Of a DNA stretch of 64,000 nt, positions 1 through 13,500 are shown piece by piece. The notes beneath the pieces are model-generated. The model saw only the letters and a list, made by a program, of their open reading frames with translations, had not been told where the DNA came from and did no database searches. Source of the stretch: Periplaneta americana (taxonomy: Eukaryota; Arthropoda; Insecta; Blattodea; Blattidae); the NCBI RefSeq assembly GCF_040183065.1, contig NC_091131.1, positions 102,859,330-102,923,329 on the forward strand, written 5' to 3'. Position 1 is the stretch's first letter, and each line of letters starts with the position of its first letter. Position numbers and translations under genes: made by a program.

Positions 1-325
1 ACAAAAATATAATTTACCTACCTATTTCCTTTATATTCAGCTATCAATTTTATTTTTTGTTAATCATTTTTCAGCAACATCTTTATGAAAATTTGTCCTT
101 GACAGTCTTAAATAATTGACCAATGCTGCTCATCGGAGTGACTACTACTGCGGAGGAATCGGAGGTTACGAATAAAGCTCTCCACCGGTGATCTCCGGTA
201 CTATCGTAGGTGGAACAGGGAACATACGGAGGGATGCGGTGGTTCGGAGCGAAGCGAAGTTGGAGGGCGTAGAGCTCAAGGACGACCGAAGCGTACGGAC
301 TGAGGGTAGTTGTGAGTGGAATAAA
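1..325. other. No gene seen; flank upstream of BED-finger exon
   Basis: AT-rich sequence, then a G-rich open stretch from about 140 that runs in frame into the BED-finger exon but has no recognisable domain. It may be the 5' part of the same hAT relic. Confidence 0.3.
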
Positions 326-495
326 ATGGCACCAAATCGTATATCCGTCGCATGGAAATTCTTTAATTTAGTTGGAGATAATAATAAAGTCGCACGTTGT
401 TAACTTTGTCAGCGAATTTACTCTAAGGGTGGCGGTACTTCAAATTTGTTAGACCATTTGAAGCAATCGCACAATCTCGAACTTGAAGAAACTAA
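326..495 (+). pseudogene. BED zinc-finger exon of a decayed hAT-type transposase
   Basis: From the ATG at 326 the frame reads MAPNRISVAWKFF, then a cysteine pair, then NLLDHLKQSH, the aromatic / C-x2-C / H-x4-H layout of a BED finger, the N-terminal DNA-binding domain of many hAT transposases. A TAA at 401-403 lies between the two cysteines. The exon ends at a GTAAG donor. A possible next exon follows an acceptor near 610 (open to about 856), but it has no diagnostic motif. No transposase core follows within reach, so this is an orphaned N-terminal piece. Confidence 0.55.
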
Positions 496-2316
496 GTAAG
501 TTAATTTAACTATTCAAAACACTTTTGAACTCTTTTAAAAAGCGTGTTTACTTTGATTTATACGAGTATATAAAAGTTCTAATAAATAATTTCGTGGTTT
601 TGTGTGCAGACAGAGTAACATAGTGTATGAAAAACTGAAAAGCAGAAGAATTTCAGCAAAAAAGGACCCTCTAATAAATGATCCAACATATTGTTACGAG
701 ATGAAACTCCAAACTTCAGTGATGAGCTGCTTACTTGAAATGAAATATGAGCTGGTGATTGTGTTGCCAGAAAAGCCAAACGCTCCTAGGACGCTAACAG
801 GTCTGTATTTGGAAATCTCTATGGCGTGGACCAGGTTAGATAGATTCTATGGGTAGGTCTAAATTTTAAAATGTAGCTATGTAAGTGTTTAGGCTAACAT
901 TAAGAGCCGCGGTTGTGGTACTCGTACTTGCTGTCAAAAATAAATTATTACCATTACTTAGTGATATCATTGTTTTCGTAGTTTTAAAATTACGCAAAAC
1001 ATTTGATACGATTTTTTTAACTGCTTTAGTGCTATTGTTCCAAAGGTCCACAGTCTTAAAAAAAAGTCTTGAAATTTCTATAAAACGTAACTTTCGAGGC
1101 AATAAGAATCATACCCATACATAATTATGAAATATTTAAAAGGCAACTTGAGTTATCAGGTTAAAATATTGAGTTTCATTCTGAAACTAAAGAAACGTGT
1201 GGTAATAATATAATTACAATTATCCTTAACTTGATATCCGCTTATATTTTTTATTACAGAGGAAGAGTGACGCGTTTTAGAAGAGACAGTTCAAATACTG
1301 ACACTCTTTAATACAATGATCACAATCCTGTTTGGTGAAGAATCTTAATAAATTATTTTGGACAGTAAACTTTAACTCACTGATACCACACGTTTCTTTT
1401 GTTCCATTCTGAAACTCCCTTAATATATATTACGTTAAACTAAACCGATTAGAATAATAATTGACAAAAACTGTTTGTGAATAAACGAGTGTTTCCAGAA
1501 AAATTATAAATGTTTACATTAGCTACTGAAAAGCTTTACTTCTGCGTTAGTTTTCGGTTAATTTTAATGTTATTAATTTGATCAATGACATAAAACTAAT
1601 ACGCCTTTCCACATATAGGCCTACTATGAATTTCAAACTAGAAAAAAAAAATCTGTCAGCTAACATAGTACTTCAGGCAAAACAAGAAAAAAAGAAGAGC
1701 CGAAGAAAAAAAGAGAGGTAAATAAAAAGAGAGAAAATAAACAACAAAAAATTACACACTTATTCTAAAAGATACGCAGACGTCAGCGGACTCCAATCAG
1801 TACCTGATCTGATTAAAGGAATGCTCAGCGGAAAATGTTAGTCTGCGCCACAGCACATATAGAACCTGTGTGGCATCAACCGGACATCTCCGATTGAAAG
1901 CGCACAAACAACCGCTCCGGAGAAAAACCTAATCGTAAGCAGCACTATAATTGACTCATAATAATTATGTTCTGATGGTCTGAAATGCCTCAACCATTCT
2001 GGTAGATGAGACCTTTATCGAGACTCCTCCCTTCCAAAATAGGCCTAGTCATTGGTGTCCTTGCCTACTAAAGGAGGGTTGTAGAAAAATGGCATAAATA
2101 CCCTAATTTGTTAATAAATCCTAACAAAATAGCCTATAGCTAATTCGCCATGTTTACAAAGAAAATATAGCTAATTCTCCATGTTTACAGAAGAAAACTT
2201 GACTATTTCTCTAGTCATATCTATGAAAATATCTCAATGTTGGTCAAACTCAGTTGAGAAATGCGTACCATGATCCTTCTGTAATGAGTCTTCATATCAG
2301 AATTATTAATTTTGGT
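496..2316. other. Intergenic, no supported gene
   Basis: Holds a purine-rich stretch (about 1640-1760) and a short imperfect tandem repeat near 2135-2205 containing the phrase TATAGCTAATTC twice. Open frames here are short and lack motifs. Confidence 0.4.
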
Positions 2317-2966
2317 TTAACTTCTTGAAATTAAAAGCAACATCAAAGGGGGCACAATTTTCTCTTGCCTCACTGGCTTCTGTGAGATACATATATGCAG
2401 TAACAAACATATGGTTTTAGTTTGCAGCCACACTTTCAACATAAAAATCGTTTTATATTTACCTGTATATACTAATGTACAGTTGTAGCCCCCACTCTCC
2501 ACTTGTCACTAATTACGAACAAAACATGCGAGAGGTTCAGGACGATTTAATAATGAAATGGTCAGTTTCCCTAGTATTACGCTCTGCACCTCTCGACTGT
2601 CATATTTATAAAACGTAGGGGGAGGGAGGCTGCAACAATGCATTACAATATACAGGTATATTAAGTATGAAACGATATTTAATTATGTTGAAAGTATTTG
2701 TGGCTGCGGTAATTAGCAAGGGACCGCCAGTCTTTTACAAGGTACGTATGACAAGATTAGTGAGTTAGTTGAGGGGATATCTAAGTGACGTGAGGCCAAG
2801 GAATAATATGTGAAAAGATTTCAGTGACTTAAGATCCTTGCTAATTACCGTGGCTGCAAACTAAAACCACGTGTTAATCACTGTAACTATAGGCGTAGGC
2901 CTACATCTCACAGACGTCAGTGAAGCAAATCGTCTTTTGGTGTAGCTCTTCTGGAGAATTACTCTA
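2317..2966. mobile_element. Foldback element with nested inverted repeats
   Basis: Arms at about 2366-2430 and 2850-2926 are reverse complements, sharing GTGGCTGCAAACTAAAACCA and a CTCACAG segment. A second inverted pair (GGCTGCGGTAATTAGCAAGG at about 2703 against its complement near 2834) lies inside. The centre (2528-2595) is a 30-bp-arm palindrome also found in the MITE at 5016-5251, and the right end (TCTTCTGGAGAATTACT) matches that MITE's terminus. This looks like a larger copy of the same non-autonomous family, carrying extra inverted-repeat DNA. Confidence 0.55.
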
Positions 2967-4417
2967 TTAAATTCACTTAATTATAGGACTAATTCTTTGC
3001 GGTACGTATTACACTAAAAGGTCATGCACAACCTTACTTGTTCACATTGTCAGCTATTCTATGAGTAAGTATTTGATAGTTACACACACGGTGTAATCAG
3101 CACACGTAAGATATACGCGATCAAGTTCCCATCTGATGTAGTTTAAGACATTAAACTCCTCACGGCACATTCACTTTTAACTAACCTAAAATTCGAATTG
3201 TTCCCACAGTAATAATCTAAATGGATTTGTATCACACTCTTGACCCATCTCATCACTGCATTTCTTGTCCTATTTCCAAACGCTTCGATAACAGTTGCGT
3301 GAAACTTCCAACAATTTTCTTCAAATCCCCAAATTCAGTTGCGTGGTATGTTTACAGTTCACAAAGAATTTCAGTCAAATATTCTCAACGTTCCTACAAA
3401 TACACAATATTAATTCAAGTGCTCTTCCTACATGTGAAACTTCAAATCAAAAGTGCCGCCAGAGCTGCCAACTTTGAACACTAAATTATGGAATCGTCTA
3501 AAATTATGAAATATTCCACAAAAGTATCGCAAATATACAATAGTAATAAGGTAAAGAATGATAATATGCTAAAACGTCTACTTGGTATTATTTCTTTACC
3601 GGTGATACTCTTTGAGTAGCGCAAAAAGCAAGTTTTGTTCCTTTTTATAATGAAGTGTTCAAAATTGTAGCAGCAGAGTTGCCAATACAGTATTTTTACC
3701 GTTAGATCTAACTTTTTCCATATTAGTTTTGGACTGCATTTTATGAAATTTGTATTGCTGATATAAGAATTTTGCAGATTTGTAACAATTACTGCGGAAA
3801 ATAATCTCATTTCGCATTGATAATATAATTTAATGACTTCTGCTTTAGCGGTTTATAGTCATGTTGGCAGCGCTGTATAGCAGACACGCAAGATCAACTG
3901 AGAGTATAGAAAATACTCTCAGAAGAGCAAAGAGTTTATCATGTTTACCAATAAATATGAAATAATTTCTCACTTGTAATACCAGAACATTTCATTCCTT
4001 CAACAGATTTATTTATTAAGATGCCTAAGGATCTCTGAGTGTAAAACTTTATTGGTTAAGACTATAATGTATATACAGCATATGAAATCTCCATAAAATT
4101 CATAGTAACTTCTTCCATAATCACAGATATTTTTTTGTAATGTTAGTTATCCTGTTAAAGTACGAACGAAATTTGGGGATTCACTGGAAGACTGTGCGTA
4201 GTGGATTGTAATTTCTGGTACTAGACTTACGAGATATAAAAATTTTTGTTTTATAATAAAGAAATCTTATCTGCATAGATATTGGCTTTACTGTACATGT
4301 ATATTTTATATTCGTGAACGGTAGTGACGTACGTATGAAGAATATAGCCTATAACCTTGAAAGTCACTTTTGTTGTTGAGTAATTTTGTGTAATCTGTGC
4401 AAGTTAAAACAAAGAAT
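2967..4417. other. Upstream flank of the SelS-like gene; no other gene seen
   Basis: AT-rich with scattered short frames. Near 3295-3350 the phrase CAGTTGCGTG recurs in a short duplicated context. No TATA box or initiator stands out upstream of 4418, so the gene's promoter and any non-coding first exon are unresolved. Confidence 0.3.
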
Positions 4418-4559
4418 ATGAAGCGATCAGTTAGATATGGTGCAAGAAGCCAAGTACAGACTACTCCAAGATATGGTGCAAGAAGCCAAGTACAGACTAC
4501 ACCAGTTAATAATGCAGTTCGCCATAATACTCCTGCTGGAGCTGGCCACAGACTTGGAG
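4418..4559 (+). CDS. SelS-like gene exon 1 with 36-bp tandem repeat and SHP-like box
   Basis: Encodes residues 1-47. A 36-bp unit (4433-4468, repeated at 4469-4504 with one difference) gives RYGARSQVQTTP twice. The exon ends in GAGHRLG, and the next exon supplies D. This is very close to the C-terminal p97-binding box of Derlin-1 (GQGFRLGD, from memory). The donor is GTATTG, phase 1. Confidence 0.7.
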
Positions 4560-7500
4560 GTATTGTGTTAATATTTAAAATCGCCCTTTGGTACAAAATA
4601 ATTGTGACCGACTGCGAAACGTGTATTGCCCATGGACCAATAATAAAACACAAATGGGGTTCGCCGGTGGTCATAATTATTTGAAGTGTGATTTGTCTGT
4701 ATTAATATAGGCCTAGCCCTACCAGCAGCTACTGCGTCATGATCGTCACAATTAAGGTACGCCATAATCAAAACTGGTGGCTTAGTTAGGTTTATCTCAC
4801 CTAAATATGTCTTGTCTGGGACTCTCCGGTCTCGTTTATTCCCACTTCACACAGGTCTACTGTATGTTGGACAAAATTGATTTCATTTACACAAGTGTCC
4901 CAAACAATGTATTGAAATAATGGTAATTCTACAGAAAGAGTTTACCAAAGGAGGCGCTACTTTTTTTTACAATAACCATTTTTTTTAACAATTGCGAACT
5001 ATGAGTAGTAATTAAAGGTAATTCTCCAGAAGAAGTGCACTAAAGGAGGCACATCTCTCTCTCTCCCACTCGCTATTGCCAACATAACACGCGCGAGGTC
5101 CAGGACGGATTACTATGGAAATTGTGAGTTTCCCTACTATTGCGTCCTGCACCTCTCGTGTGTGATATTGGTAACAAGCAGGGATGGGGGGGAGGAAGAA
5201 GGGAGATGAATAAACCTTACTTTGGTGTAGTTTTTTTCTGGAGAATTACCTAATAGAGTACTATGCACTGGTTTTACTTTCCGACACTCAGTACTGTACT
5301 ATTCACCTGTTGAATGTAGTAGTGAATGGATGTATTGTTCACTTCAGATGTTACCAGAGAACTAATCAACATGTAAATGTAAAATACAATTGTTAATTAT
5401 CTCTACTGACACAAAAAATGCTTTCTTACTGGTGCCGTCCAAGTCCCCAAACATCCACTGCCCAAAAATTTCCACGCGGACTTCCTTTCTTTACTGATTC
5501 GAACAATTTCACCACACATTCTTTACACTCCATTACCATTTCCCCACAGATAGCTTCTTGTAGTGGGGAAACTGCGGAGGTGGTAAACTCTTTCTATAGA
5601 ATTACCTGTACCAAAATAAATACATAATTGATCATGCTTCAACAATTAAGCTAGATACCATGAATTTTTACAGAAAGGCCAACAATATTTTAATTGGTAA
5701 TTATCTAGAAAAACTACACAAACACACAAGTTTCTAAAATTATTTTAGATTTATTGCAAAAAATACAAAGACTAATTAAAAATATATTGTTGGCCCTTCT
5801 AGAAAGCTTCATTGTATCCAACTCAGTTGTTGGAGTATGATCAGTTTCAGTATTTGTTGGATACAATCAGGAAAGTACCAGTATCCAACTAAATTTCTGA
5901 GAAAAGAGAGAGATTTGTCTATCTGCGGTATTCATTGTTATGATACGTAGAGTAAAATTTTTTTGTGATTTATATTTAGGCTGGTTTATAGTTAGGCCTA
6001 TTTAAGAAAAGCAAGCTTTATACGCTTCATCCCCCCCCCCCCCCTGAATTAAGAGTAAACTGAAACAGATACTGTTGCTTTTATATTGGAATTTATATTC
6101 CATTTACGAATACATTCGTAATTTTTGCTTAACAATTTATGTCACTATACTCTATACTGTAGGTACAGTAAAGCTATGGTTCTGCTATGGTGATCATCGC
6201 CAAGCGAACAACGCTGCTCGATTACCTCTACATGTAAATAAATGGAGCTGGCTTCTTTACAACATTCAGCATGGGCTGCAGTGATCTGCTCTGGTGTTCA
6301 TCGCTCTGGATTGACTTGGCTTCATATCGACAGCGATGATTGTAGTTCATTTAGAAAACAAACAAATGTCTGTAACACGATATGACTGTAAAACATCGTG
6401 CATTTAGGAGTTTCTTACAAATAAATGTTGAACCTTTAATTAATCATGTTTCCAATCATCTTGACCTGTACGATATGACTTTAAAAAAATACAGAGATAG
6501 GCCTACCTATAAAAAGGAAATGTTTTGGAAGTTGGTGAAATTGTAGGCAAGATTGGTAAAGTAGTGTATCTGTATTTCAACAGAGATCAATTCTATGTAT
6601 ATTCCAACACACTTGAGAAAGAATAATTAAAATAGGCCTATTATCAATTTTTAAAGAGTGTTTATAAAAAAAAAAAACTTAATTTAGAGTTGTTATATAG
6701 CGTGTCAAGGGAATATCTTTCCCGAAATTCCAGTCTTTAATAACGATGATTAATGTAACCATTTACTTGAGATTATTTTAAAATCCTAATGATGTGCTTT
6801 AGAACAAGTTTTAAGTTGAATAGCTTATATAAAAGCTTGAATATAACAAACAATGTAAATTAATTTTGACACAGATCACTCGCTCGGAAAATAATTTAAA
6901 TAATACGTCTCTGCTTAAAGTGGTATAAGTACAACAATGTATCTCACTGATACCATTTAGCTCTTCCTTCTTTACTAGAAAAGTAAGCCCTAAACTTGTC
7001 TCCAACTCCCAACACTGAATGATTTAGCAGAATTATTGCCTCCAAACTTAGTTAGTGCTATCTAATTTTCTGATGGCATAGGCCCTAATACTTTCGATAG
7101 GAAAGACGACAATGTTTGATGTAAAGGAAACAGCTCAGCTGACGACGTTCACTCGGCGATGTTCGACATAGGAGAACCATAGCTTTTTATTACCTTAATT
7201 TGAGGGTGGTCAAAGGAATTATCTTTACTTATAGATAGATAAATATTTATTTGTTCTTAAAAAACCAAAGGTTGTAAGACTAGTCACAGTTTTAAAATAC
7301 TAACAATACAAAATTTGACTAAAAATCAAGTAAAAAAAAACCATATTAAATATACATTATGCTAAAACATTTCCAACACCATTATTATCATAAGGATATA
7401 GTGTGACTAAATATTCTTTCACCAATTTCCTAAATAATCTTTTCTCTCTGATTCGTTTAATATTTTCAGGTAGATTGTTAAACAATTTTAAACCTAGGAC

Positions 7501-10500
7501 TTACTGTACATAGACAAATTATGTTTCGGTGTTGCATACATGTTACAGTTTCTTATATTATAATCATGACATTCACCACTGGAATTATAATCAGTGATGT
7601 TGCTATATACATATTCAATCAAACTTAAAAAGTACACACCATATACTGCAGTGGCGGCTCATGGTTTGAAAATATGGTGGTGCACAATGGATATTGAAGA
7701 GGAGTTAAACATACTTTATTTTAAAGTTTAAAACCGTCTATACCTGAGGGGGTATACATATAAGGCTTATTTGTATGCAATTAATAAATAAAATGACTAA
7801 ATACAAGCATACCTATTTATACATAAAGTCCAAAAGTGGAAGGGGTCGTGGGCGGAGCTCTCTATATTGCGATTTACCCTCATGAAAAACATTTGAGCAC
7901 AGAATCGTCATCAGAATGCTACCAAGTACCAAGTGCAACATTTTAGTTTTTCTTCTTCTTCTTCTTCTTCTTCTTCTTCTTCTTCTTCTTTAATGGCCTC
8001 GGTCACCAAAAAATGTCCATGTAGCCAGCTCAAATTATTTATACTATAGTCTCTGACTTATCATGATATCCTCTGTGAAGTACAATATCTTCTTTGGTTT
8101 CATAAAAAATCAATATTCCTCATAGCCTACTTTAATTTTGCTACGTCTAATAAACTTGATTAATATACTTATAATGTCCATATTTGCCGACGCTAGTAAT
8201 GTTTTAAGATTAGTCGGTAAAGGTATCTTCTTTTGCTGTAATTCCTCATACATTTTTTCCCTGTGTCCATTATTTAATTCACACTCAAAGAAAAGATGTT
8301 GATTATTTGGCCTCCTATTTCCACAATGACAATAAGGATTTGAAGTTAATTTAAAAAGAAATAATTTTTCCGGGTTTAGTGTATGATTTACCCTCAATCT
8401 ATTAATTAAAACTATTTCGTTTCTTTTTAGCTTGTATTTACTAAACCATGGAACGTGTAGCCATCTGTTTTCGAGAGTATATAAATCTGTAGGTGATTGT
8501 AAATTTTGATTTAACCACCAGGTTTGGTTTGCAGTTTGGAGATTTAGCTTCAGTTTTGGTGTGTAGGTATTATACAGAAGCAGTATATTTAGCAGTTTTC
8601 CTGAGAGCACTGCTCTTTTAGCCAGGTGATCTACATACTCATTATCTCTTATGTTTGAGTGTCCGGGAATCCATGCAAGTGTGATGTCCAAAAATTTCTG
8701 GCGGGCTCTCCATAAAAGGAATCTAATATTATTAAGGTACCAGTTATCTTTGTTCGATTTTTAATGTATATAGATCCAATGTTAAGGACAATGAGTCTGT
8801 AAAGATAATTAGTTTGTTGTTAGGTCTACGATTATTTCCACTAATGTAATATAAAATAGCCTGTCTAATAGCCATTACTTCTGCTAAGAAAATAGAAGTC
8901 TCACTCGGGAGCTTATATATCTCGTAATAATTTTGGCTGGGAATCCAGAACGCAGCACCAGCTCCTGAATGTTGTTTGGATCCGTCTGTATAAATGTGAT
9001 CGTAATCAATGAATGCAGACAATTTCTCCTGGAATAGAGAGTTATATAATGCTGAGTTATTTTGTGTTATTGGATGTTCTATATTAAGAAAATTTAAATG
9101 AATAGGAATCTTATAGAATGATGCCAAATACGGAATAGTATAACTGGGATGTGTTTTGTTTTTTAAAATATTAGGCACAAATATTTCAACCTGCTGATAA
9201 CTCTTAACCAATGGAGTATTAAGGAAAAGTTTGCGACTATTTCGAGCCAATCGGCCAAGTAATTTTAGTTTTGGAAGTAGAATATGAGAAATTATTGCTG
9301 TTCTTTTAATTATAAACTTATCTGTTAGGAATTGAAAACAGTGTAAAATTGGGGATATTGCAGCCATATGCAAGACCGATTTAATCGGCGTTGTTTTCAT
9401 TAAGCCTAAAGCTATTCTAAGAGCTGTATTTTGAAGTGTATCCAATTCGGATATATTACGTTTACTAGTACTAGCGAAAGCGAAGCATGCATATTCCATA
9501 ATTGGTCTAATATATGTCTTGTATATTAATAGCAATAACCCAGGATCTGCTCCCCACCATGTATTGGTTAAGCATTTAATTATATTTAATCTAGGAAGGA
9601 TTTGGGATTTTATATGTTGAATATGCGTAGTGAATGAAAGCTTCGAATCTACTATTAAGCCCAAGATTTTAACCGACGTTTTGTAAGGAATGACCTCGTT
9701 ATCTACTTGATATCTTTCTTCGGTGATGTTTCTCGTCCAATTAAATCTGATGTGGGAGCTTTTTGTAGGATTTATGGAAAGTCCAGAAGTGTAAGACCAT
9801 TTTTCCATATCTCTTATTGCTGTTCCAATTGCGAAAGCTAACCTTTGCGAAGACTTATCTGATTTATAAATTAAGATATCATCGGCATACATGACAGTTC
9901 GTACGTGTGTTGTGAGAATTTTTTCAAGAGGTTGTAAGGCTAAAGTAAAAAGTAAAGGACTCAAGACAGATCCCTGGGGTATTCCAGTATTCACCTCCCT
10001 CGGTTCTGTATCCTCTAAATGGGATTTAATTGTTACAAGTCTATTCGAAAGGAGTTTCCCTATTATGCAGATTATCGGAGACGGTATTCCAATCTTTTCC
10101 ATTTGCTGAAATAAATACCAAGTACATATATTATCATAAGCCGCTTTTAAATCTAGGCAAATTAAGTCCGTAATCTCCCCTCTATTTCTGGCTAGTGTAA
10201 TATCAGTTAAAAGAATTGCAAGGCAATCATATGTAGAAGAATTTTTTTGAAAACCAAACTGTAACCTAGGCATTTGATGATTTCTATGAAGCCAATTTAA
10301 AAGTCTATTCTTTAAAATATGTTCAAATAATTTCCGAGTACATGGTAAAAGGGAAATGGGACGATAATGTTCTGGCACCTCAGGCGTTTTATTAGCCTTT
10401 AATATTGGTTTTATTAATATATACTTCCATGCATCCGGTACCTCTTGTGTGCGAAGAATATAATTGAAATGTTGAATTAAGAGGCGAAATGCTTCGTCTG

Positions 10501-13500
10501 GAAAATGTTTAAGCATATCATATGTTATCTCATCCTTTCCTGGACTTGTACTCCTAACTGTTTCAAGCACAATCTCTATTTCTCCTTTTTCAATAGGGTG
10601 TAATAATATGTGGTCACTGAAACTCAGATCACTCTGAAAGGTATATGGAGAAACACTCACTGTAAGGGGACATATGTGCTGCTTGATTTCTTCTATTGTT
10701 TTCCAGTTGAGTGGTGTTGAGTCTGTGAAGGTCCTGTTATTTTTCAACGTCTTTATTATTTGCCATACTTCCTTTGACCGTGTATCTTTCCTTAATGTAT
10801 TGCAATATTGTTTCCACGAATTCCTTTTTTTCTTACGTATAAGTTTTTTCGTTATTGCAGATTGTTTATTAAGTAACATGTAATTTTCTGGCGTCATATT
10901 TTTAATATATTGAGATGTTAATTCCTTCCTGAGCTTTATGTTGTCTTTTATATCCTCATCCCACCAAAGAGGAGGGCGGAATCTACTGTTTAGAATTCTT
11001 GTTTTAGGGTGTTTACTATCTAGATAATTTGTAATTGTCGCATTGATCTCACATATGCCATCCGAAACCGGTATGTTCTCCTTTTTATTTAACATATCTT
11101 GAACGGAAGTAGAAAAATGTATCCAATCAATATGAGCAATTCCTTTTCTCTTCCGAATCGTATCCTGTACATTCCTACTAAAACAAGGCACTCCCACTTC
11201 TGTGACAATAGGAAAATGGTCACTGCCCATTGAATCTTTTATAATGCTCCAGTTTGTATACAACGCCAAAGGAGGTTGCGTAATAGTTAAATCAACTATA
11301 GACTGTTCTCCATAAGGTGCTGTTAAATGCGTACTATCATTTTGATTTAAAACAACAAGATTTAAAAGGTCAAGTGCCTCATAAAGTTGTTGCCCTCTTT
11401 GATCTGTGTGGCTACTGTGCCAACAGGGATGGTGGGAATTAAAATCACCAACTATAATTAGTTGTTCGTTTTGTGGTATTTGCGAAAAAACTGCGTGCCA
11501 ACTAATAGTAGATGAGATAACATTAGGAGGTTGGTAAATATTAATTATGTTTACATTTTTCACTCTAATCCCAATAACTTCTACCTCTGGTGGTATATTT
11601 GTGAGATGTAATAAGGAATATGGTATACCCTTTCTAACGAGGATTGCTACTCCTCCTCTACCGTCCGTCCTATTCTTTGTATTTAAAGTAAAATTTCGAA
11701 ATTTTGGTAGAAAGGATTGATTTATCCATTTCTCGCATAGGGCTGCAATATCAATCTCTTGTAAAGATAACAAATTTTGTAGCTCTGTTATTTTATGTTT
11801 GAGACTATGACAGTTCCACTGCAGAATTTTTAAATTTAGATCTGCCATCGGAGAGTTTGGAAAGGCTAACCGAAAATATGTATAAATAACCCAGTAAGAA
11901 GTATATATAAATATGTATATAAATCTATGAAACGTTGAAAGGTTATGTCTGTTTAAATTTTATATCGATAGCTTCTGAAGAGGGACACTCTTCATTGTAC
12001 TAAATTAAGGAGGATCTTTTGTTTATAGTCTTGGACTAGTTTCTCGCTCAATTCTGTGTTCGTGGGATCCATTCTCTGTACGTCTTTTATCAGACGATTT
12101 AATATTGAATCTATAAATGTTATTGATAGAGCATTTGTTGTATTTGGGTGAACTGGAGCAGTTGCGTCTTCTTGAAGGGTGTGTTGACTATTGTGAACCG
12201 TATGTATTTTAGATGGACTATCTAATAGTAAGGTCTGTCTCTGAGATCTAGTGGGAATACCGAGCCTGCCCGGTTGGGATTTGTAGAAATGTTGAAAAGG
12301 ATTTTCTTTGGAGTTTCTTTGGCCTGGAACTGTGGGTAAATCTACCCGTGTTCGCTTACGTGGAGTACTCTGTGTTAGAGGGGTCGGAAAGTGTTGGGTG
12401 GATTGTGTCTGGCTAGGAAGGACTGATGGCAATTGTGGGAAATCTTTCTCCGTTACTGCTGAATACGACCTTTCTTGCTTTGAATCAATCTCTCTTGCTT
12501 CATGAAAGGATATATTAAGTTCTGTCATCTTCTTTTTAATATTGAGTTGGGATTTCATCATCACACACTTTTCACTATTCGCTAAGTGATCCAAGGAACA
12601 ATTACAACATCGCAATTTTGAACTTGAACAATTAGTCAAGGTATGATTTTCTCCACACTTCACACATCTGGATTGTCCTCTGCACTGTTTTTCGTGATGT
12701 CCATACCTCTGGCAATTTTTACATTGTAGAACAGGAAATCTATATTTCTCCACCTCGTATCTAACAAAGTATAACGTAATATACTAAGGTAATTTTTGTG
12801 CTTCAAAAGTAATCTTCACTGTTTGAGTTGGAATATATTTCACCTCTTCCCCTACATACATCTTTCTATAAAAACGTTCTATTTTGTATACCTTTTCCGA
12901 ACTATTTATGTCCTTTTGTATCTCTTCAATAGAAATTGAAGTGTCGACTCCTCATATTACACCGATGGAAGTAACTCTATGTTTAGGAATAAAGGCCACC
13001 AATTTCTCTGTTTCTAGTACTTTGTCTTCTAGAAAATTATTAGCTGCCTGTGCTGTTGTAAAGTTGATCTGCAGTCTATTTCTCCCTAGTCTTTTAATTT
13101 CTTGAATATCTTTGTGTTCTCTTTTAAATAATAATCGTCCTATTTTCAGTGGGTGTAAATTGCCTATATTATTGTCTTGAGATTGGACATATACTGCATA
13201 TGGTCCTCTTGAATTCTGTGCATAATATACTACCGGTAACTTTTGCGATTGTGTATTAAATGTAGAAGTGGAATTTAGTTCCTCGGTCTCCATTTTTTGT
13301 GTTGTTTCTTTCTCTAATGTATAGTTATGTAATGAGTTTAGGTCCCCATCCCTAACAGATGGGGGTGTACCCCGTTGTATTTCGTTAATATTCAAAAAAC
13401 TTCAGTGAGTGTATGTAATATTATATATTGAGAGAAGAAAAATAAAAAAGAAAGGAACGAATTACAAATTAACACAACTAAATTTATAGAAATGTCTTCA

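Noticed and set aside
188-403. 71-codon open frame as an independent gene
   Set aside because: It runs into a BED-finger exon with an internal stop; the upstream part has no motif.
9891-10109. 72-codon plus-strand frame
   Set aside because: It is antisense to the LINE-A reverse transcriptase.
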